From: Anastatus disparis
Lineage: Eukaryota > Arthropoda > Insecta > Hymenoptera > Eupelmidae
DNA length: 64,000 nucleotides
Assembly (NCBI GenBank): GCA_017163975.1
Contig: JAFFSR010000218.1
Coordinates: 2,542,001-2,606,000, forward strand
Reading direction: 5' to 3'
The translations under genes were made by a program, and so were the position numbers. Positions 59,500 to 64,000 of the stretch are shown here, one piece after another (position 1 is the stretch's first letter; each line of letters opens with the position of its first letter). The notes under the pieces were generated by a model. It did not search any database and had not been told where the DNA came from. It saw nothing but the letters and a program-made list of their open reading frames with translations.

Positions 59500-60660
59500 A
59501 CGATTCATCAAGAAATTTTTTTTAATCAAGATTTATATTCAGTAAATTATTTACAATGCATCATTTGATATGAATCATATAATATATAGTGTTTAATATT
59601 TCAATACTTAAAAAATTCATATAAAAATTCCAAGCCCGCTTTTTTTAAATTAATAAAAATGCCATTGTTAAGATAAGAATAAAGCCCAATATGCAATTCA
59701 GAAGTACAGTTTATTTCTGCTTTAGAAATTTATTCTCCTCGTTTTGCTCGTTCGGGTCGCAATCTTCATTCTCGGGACAAATATGCAACTTTGCTCCCTT
59801 GTTGTTAATGAATTTTTATTAAATGGACACCAACAAAAAACGGTTTGAATCTCGGATTTTCTTCGATTTTTTCTGATTTAAATTTATTAAAACATCTCGT
59901 TCATTCAATCCAATGGAAAAAAAATTGCATCACTTTTGTTTTCGAATTAATTGTCTAAGAAAATTTTAACTGAAAGTTATGTAAACGTTTATATAAAAAA
60001 TATTTTTATATTTCGATTGAAAAGTTTTATTTAATAAAGTTGATTTTTTTTAAAGTTATGAATGAATGAAAAGTAAGATAAGCTGCAGGTGATTTTATAA
60101 TGTTATTTTTTAATAAAGTAATACTTCATAATATTGCAAGTAAATGATAAAAGAATTTCTAAAAAAATCAGGTTTTATAATCATGAGCGTTGGTAATAAG
60201 CGATCACAAGCATCTTATACTTTTTAATAGGAAATAAATATCTTTTTGATTTGATATGGATAAAAATAAATAAAAGCACGAATGGGCTAGATGTTGTATT
60301 GAATATCTTTATTGCGACGTTTCGAACGCTTTGAATTTGCTCTTTTTCAAGCTATTATACCCAAAGAGGGTAAGTCAAAAGGTTACATCATTCGTACAAT
60401 AGAAACCATCGGACCTCACCAATGGGAAACAATGACAGGTAAACCAATACTGATATCTTTTTGATTTTACAGCTATCATAAAATTACAATACGAGATACA
60501 TTAGTTTCGGAAAATTAAAGGTATAAAATACTATGCAGTGTGAACTATATGATAAAATACTTCAATAATCATAAAATTAACTTTTTTTCTACGTCCTATC
60601 ATAGTAATAGTTGTGTAATATAAAGATTTCAATATGATTCGTAGATACGTTTACGAGTAA
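59500..60660. other. spacer in cluster II with a possible retroelement fragment
   Basis: Mostly AT-rich. The stretch 60318-60355 (TTGCGACGTTTCGAACGC ... TTTGCTCTTTTTCAAGC) resembles the end region of some arthropod retroelements, but I see no ORF and cannot name it. A CAGGTAA lies at 60436-60442. Confidence 0.3.
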
Positions 60661-60769
60661 CAGATTGTGGTAATGATATTGAAATGAATTTTCATTGCAC
60701 GTCTTACGTTGCTCGGATGCTTGTAACGGCTAAAAAAAAAACAAGAAATAAGATTAAAGTTTTGTCTTT

Positions 60770-60830
60770 ATTTTTGCGATCTAGCTGTCGAACGAATTAT
60801 AAATTTTTTAAAGTAAGACCGTCGAAAAAT
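60770..60830 (+). ncRNA. miR-9-like hairpin, copy 4 (seed changed)
   Basis: TTTTTGCGATCTAGCTGTCGA pattern on the 5' arm against AAAGTAAGACCGTCGAAAAA on the 3' arm. GATCUAGCUGU is kept, but CUUUGGU has become UUUUUGC and pairing is weaker. Confidence 0.5.
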
Positions 60831-60901
60831 AATAGTCATGTCAAGCTATTGTCAATATATCTGAAAGAAAGTGAAGAAAGTAAATGATGATGGGATTTGA
60901 G

Positions 60902-60957
60902 GGAACTATTGCTGTGATATGTAGTATTAAGATTGTCATATCACAGTAAGAGTTTCC
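60902..60957 (+). ncRNA. miR-2944/miR-6-like hairpin, copy 5
   Basis: GGAACTATTGCTGTGATATG pairs almost perfectly with CATATCACAGTAAGAGTTTC. The 3p arm starts UAUCACAG at 60939, exact AUCACAG seed. Confidence 0.8.
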
Positions 60958-61069
60958 TAAATTCTATTATTTCAAATACAAAAATAAAATGTTTTTTTTT
61001 TCATTTACATCGAAGAAACAATAGGAGATTCAAATAAACAATATCCATCAACTGAAACTTCGAGAGCGC

Positions 61070-61140
61070 AAGACGAGATGAACGTTATCAGAATATAGCG
61101 CTGTGATTGTAAACCCGTCACTGGTAAACGTTTATTTTTT
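61070..61140 (+). ncRNA. degenerate miR-309-like hairpin
   Basis: GAGATGAACGTTATCAG pairs partly with CACTGGTAAACGTTTATTTT. A one-base loss in the UCACUGGU region breaks the family seed. Confidence 0.5.
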
Positions 61141-61334
61141 CTAAGCTCTTTCATTGCATCCGAAAATATGATAATTTTTTGTAAATCTTTATTTTGCAAA
61201 TGATTTTTATACTGTAATAATCTTATATAAAAAAGTTTTACGTATTTTGCATGTATATTTATAAAAAAAATAAAATTTTACTATCATGATCGCCGGTGCC
61301 AAACGATTCAGCACCCAGAAAGAACAATTCAAAG

Positions 61335-61412
61335 ATCAAGAGAGTGAGATTCGAACTTGGGATTTGGAGACTGCGAATTTATCACTCTACCGAGTGAGTA
61401 GCTGCGAGCTCT
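61335..61412 (-). repeat. tRNA-like SINE head fragment
   Basis: On the minus strand it shows CTCGGTAGAGTGATAAATTCG and CAAGTTCGAATCTCACTCTC, the A-box and B-box parts of the SINE head. The SINE body is missing. Confidence 0.55.
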
Positions 61413-61708
61413 ATGATAAAATATTAAAATAATTACTCTACATTTCATTATATTAGTCTATGGGTCTTAATATGATGCATAAAACTTTATCAAGTAGAGG
61501 ATATAAAAAAATAAAGATTCCAATATAATTCGTGGATAAGTTTACGAGTGACAGATTGTGATAATGATGGTATAATGAATTTTCATTGCGATAGGACCAA
61601 TATCAAGAAAATCACCTGTAATAAAACCAAAAGATGATAATTGAAATTGAAGAATAAAAAATATTTGAATCCTTAAAAATGAATAAAATAAATGATGATA
61701 GAATTTCA

Positions 61709-61765
61709 GGAAACTGTTGCTGTGTTGTGTAGCATTAAGATTGTCATATCACAGTAGGAGTTTCC
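61709..61765 (+). ncRNA. miR-2944/miR-6-like hairpin, copy 6
   Basis: GGAAACTGTTGCTGTGTTGTG pattern pairs with CATATCACAGTAGGAGTTTC. The 3p arm starts UAUCACAG at 61747, exact AUCACAG seed. Confidence 0.8.
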
Positions 61766-61879
61766 TAAATTAGATCATACAATATACAGCAAATAAAATA
61801 CTTCTTTATTTTTTATGAAGAAACAACGGAAGCTTGAAATAAACAATGTTCATCCACTGGAGACTTAAGTGCTCAAGAT

Positions 61880-61943
61880 GGGATGAGCGTTATCAAAGTT
61901 TTGGCGGTGTATTGTAAACGCGTCACTGGATAACGTCTGTCCC
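61880..61943 (+). ncRNA. miR-309-like hairpin, copy 5
   Basis: GGGATGAGCGTTATC pairs with GGATAACGTCTGTCCC. The 3p arm reads UCACUGGAUAACGUCUGUCC from 61923, one base off the CACUGGG seed. Confidence 0.75.
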
Positions 61944-62063
61944 TTCTAAGCTCTTTGATTGCTTTTAAAAAAATCGTATTTTCTTATTGTTTTGCATATA
62001 ATCATACTACTGTAGGCAAATGATTCTCGTAATCGCAAGAAGATCAAACTTTACAGTCGTATG

Positions 62064-62148
62064 TACAGTCATGATTGCTGGTGTCATAGCATGCCTGATG
62101 ATTTGATTGTATTACATTAGGCACTATGATTCCGCAGTAATTATTGTA
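62064..62148 (+). ncRNA. miRNA-like hairpin, family D copy 3
   Basis: CATAGCATGCCTGATG pairs with CATTAGGCACTATG, extended by TACAGTCATGATTGCTGG against CCGCAGTAATTATTGTA. The loop (TTTGATTGTATTA) is nearly identical to copy 1. Confidence 0.67.
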
Positions 62149-62595
62149 TATCATCAACATGATCTTAGCGGGATATCTTGGATTCTATCCTAGGTAAAGA
62201 TGTTCTTCTTAATTCATAACTTGAAAATGAAATCACAATAAAATAATTAAGCTAATGAAAGACTAGAAGAATCATCTAAACGGCCTTTGGTTCTAAATTT
62301 TTTTATCCTAGCTACTATGCTGCAAGAGAGAAACATAAAACTTTTATAATCAAATGTATTACAACGTGCATATCAAATGAATAATTTAAAAAAATAAAGT
62401 CTTCAATATAATTTGTAAATGAGTTTTTGGGTAACATACTATGCTAATGTCATTAAAATGAATTTTCATTACGCGTTTTATGTTACTTGGATACTTGTTA
62501 CGACTACGTTCTACTCGTCTAAATTTATAGTAAAAATTTTGCTAATAAAAACAATAGTAATGTTGACAAATATTACTTCTTTTACCATTAAACGC

Positions 62596-62683
62596 GCAAT
62601 TATTTTCGTTGCTACAGTAGTATTATGTGTGTTATATGTGTTAAAAATTCATATCTCATTGAGTATACTGCGAACATAGCTGT
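62596..62683 (+). ncRNA. miRNA-like hairpin, family C copy 5 (degenerate)
   Basis: The 3' half CATATCTCATTGAGTATACT and GCGAACATAGCTG is kept; the 5' half pairs only in part (TTTTCGTTGCTACAGTAG). Probably weakened. Confidence 0.5.
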
Positions 62684-62774
62684 TTAATATCATCATTATT
62701 ATCAAGTCATGATAATCATGAAAACTCATTTATTTATAATTCTGCAGTGGATAAAAATCAAGTGCTGTCTGTTT

Positions 62775-62832
62775 TTCTTTGGCGATCTAGCTGTGGGAAA
62801 AATTATGAAATTCTAGAGTTGGGTCGCCAAAT
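62775..62832 (+). ncRNA. miR-9-like hairpin, copy 5
   Basis: The 5' arm UCUUUGGCGAUCUAGCUGUG from 62776 pairs with TCTAGAGTTGGGTCGCCAAA. The seed CUUUGGC differs in one base from miR-9. The G:U pair at that place has become G:C. Confidence 0.72.
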
Positions 62833-62916
62833 AATAATAGTTACGAACAAATCATCGAAATGTCTGGAGAATGTTTAAATTTTTCAAACGAAGAAAACGC
62901 ATGATGATAGAATTTG

Positions 62917-62976
62917 ACAAAACTCATACTGTGATATGTAGCATTTAGATTATCATATCACCGTTTGGAGTTTTGT
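62917..62976 (+). ncRNA. miR-2944-like hairpin, copy 7 (seed changed)
   Basis: ACAAAACTCATACTGTGATATG pattern pairs with CATATCACCGTTTGGAGTTTTG. The seed is AUCACCG. The stem base has switched to A:T pairs relative to copy 1. Confidence 0.72.
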
Positions 62977-63089
62977 AAATTCTGTTATTTAATCTACAAC
63001 AAATGAAATATGTTTCTTTATTTTTTTTTAAATAAAGAAACGACAAGAAATGGAAATAAAAAGTGTCAGCCTTCTGAAGATTCAGGCAC

Positions 63090-63160
63090 GAGATAAAATA
63101 ATTATTTTAAGCGTTATGGTAGCGTAATTTTAAATGTGCGACAGGGTAACGTTCGTCTCA
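63090..63160 (+). ncRNA. degenerate miR-309-like hairpin
   Basis: The 3' side GCGACAGGGTAACGTTCGTC keeps the family pattern, but the 5' side (GATAAAATAATTATTTTAAG) has lost pairing. Confidence 0.4.
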
Positions 63161-63169
63161 TATGTATGC

Positions 63170-63655
63170 TCTTTTATAAACCTTATTTTTATAACCATAA
63201 ATATGTATCCTTGTGCTTTCTTCAAGGAAAAAACCTAACTTATATTCCAAACTTATATTTATTCATAATATCTGATGTTCAATGTTGTAAAAATTAAAAT
63301 TATTTGTGGCGTAAATTAGAATCGGCTTTCATCGTTAGAATTTTGAAAATTTAATAATCTGAAATTTTTCCGATTGTTTTTAGGGTAACTACGTAAGCTA
63401 ATTTTAATTAACATTTTTATTTAATGAATTTATTCCCAATGTTTTCATAATAAAATAGGTTATACAGCATACTAAAATTTATGGATAATTTTAATGTGTT
63501 TATGCATATAAAAATGAGAAATAATTATTTAGTATTATTAAAAATATTAGATGCATAAAAATTTAAATGAGGAACGACGGTTTAAGTATATAACTTGATG
63601 AAAAAAATACGATGATACGCTAGTGAAGTAGCATCATATAAATTTTGGTATAAAC
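63170..63655. other. AT-rich spacer in cluster II
   Basis: Contains a weak echo of the promoter block (AAGGAAAAAACCTAACTTATAT near 63224). No hairpin of the known families was recognised. Confidence 0.4.
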
Positions 63656-63662
63656 TAATTAG

Positions 63663-63721
63663 CAGGTACAATGGTATCCCATATGTTTTCATGATAATAT
63701 CATATGGGACTGTTGTACCTA
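63663..63721 (+). ncRNA. miRNA-like hairpin, family F copy 2
   Basis: The cleanest hairpin of the window: AGGTACAATGGTATCCCATATG pattern pairs with ATATGGGACTGTTGTACCT with one short internal loop. The first copy is at 45342. No known seed was recognised. Confidence 0.72.
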
Positions 63722-63930
63722 GCTTATTCGCTGTACATTAATCAACGGATACAAGTCTAATGAATGTAAATGAATTTTTGGACCAACCAAATTATCTTCG
63801 AATGGTTTATTATAAAATATTTTATTTTATTAAGAATTTATTCATATTCAGTTATGATATTAACAAAAATCAATAATATTACTTTAAAATAATTGAAACT
63901 CTAGACGCATACTTTTCAAGACAAATACAC

Positions 63931-63988
63931 GGGTACAAAGCTTTTTTATATGTTCAAATTAAATTTCATATAGAAGCTTTGGTCCTCG
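63931..63988 (+). ncRNA. miRNA-like hairpin, family H copy 3, at the window edge
   Basis: Almost identical to the hairpin at 45836, including upstream sequence from about 63770. The cluster therefore continues beyond the end of the window. Confidence 0.65.
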
Positions 63989-64000
63989 GGAATTTGTTTT

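Overview
The window reads as nuclear DNA of an insect, most likely a hymenopteran and possibly a parasitoid wasp. The reasons are the very AT-rich background, small genes with short AT-rich introns, insect-type eEF1-gamma and mitochondrial L49 proteins, a tRNA-derived SINE scattered through the window, and many foldback and MITE-type repeats. The species cannot be named from the sequence alone.

Layout. From 1 to about 28.4 kb there is no convincing protein gene. This part holds SINE copies, several inverted-repeat elements, and one different block at 5.46-8.53 kb that is rich in GA/CT tracts and CpG and looks like a promoter or 5' exon island. From 28.4 to 35.5 kb lie two convergent housekeeping genes: mitochondrial ribosomal protein L49 (plus strand, 3 exons) and elongation factor 1-gamma (minus strand, 8 exons). 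The eEF1-gamma gene has a possible alternative coiled-coil first exon inside its fifth intron and a 520-bp inverted repeat just upstream of its promoter. From 36 to 42 kb there are repeats, including a tandem dimer of a 579-bp foldback element. From 50.4 to 57.0 kb lies an intact 8-exon carboxylesterase (minus strand), with an intronless 206-codon ORF on the opposite strand in its second intron.

The most interesting content flanks the esterase on both sides, at about 42.2-50.2 kb and 58.2 kb to the end of the window. Each block starts with a related promoter-like region and is filled with short RNA hairpins, about 35 in total, falling into nine families that recur in the same order on the plus strand. 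Three families carry known insect microRNA seeds on the expected arm: AUCACAG (miR-2/6/2944 type, 3p), CACUGGG (miR-3/309/318 type, 3p) and CUUUGGU (miR-9/4 type, 5p). That combination matches the early-embryonic miR-309 cluster of other insects. The promoter regions carry repeated CAGGTAA sites, the Zelda (TAGteam) type of motif. I read the locus as a duplicated, fast-diverging microRNA cluster expressed from two related promoters. Arms, seeds and sites are visible in the sequence; the function is inferred.

Exon coordinates were worked out by hand from splice sites and reading frame. Hairpin boundaries are accurate to a few bases.
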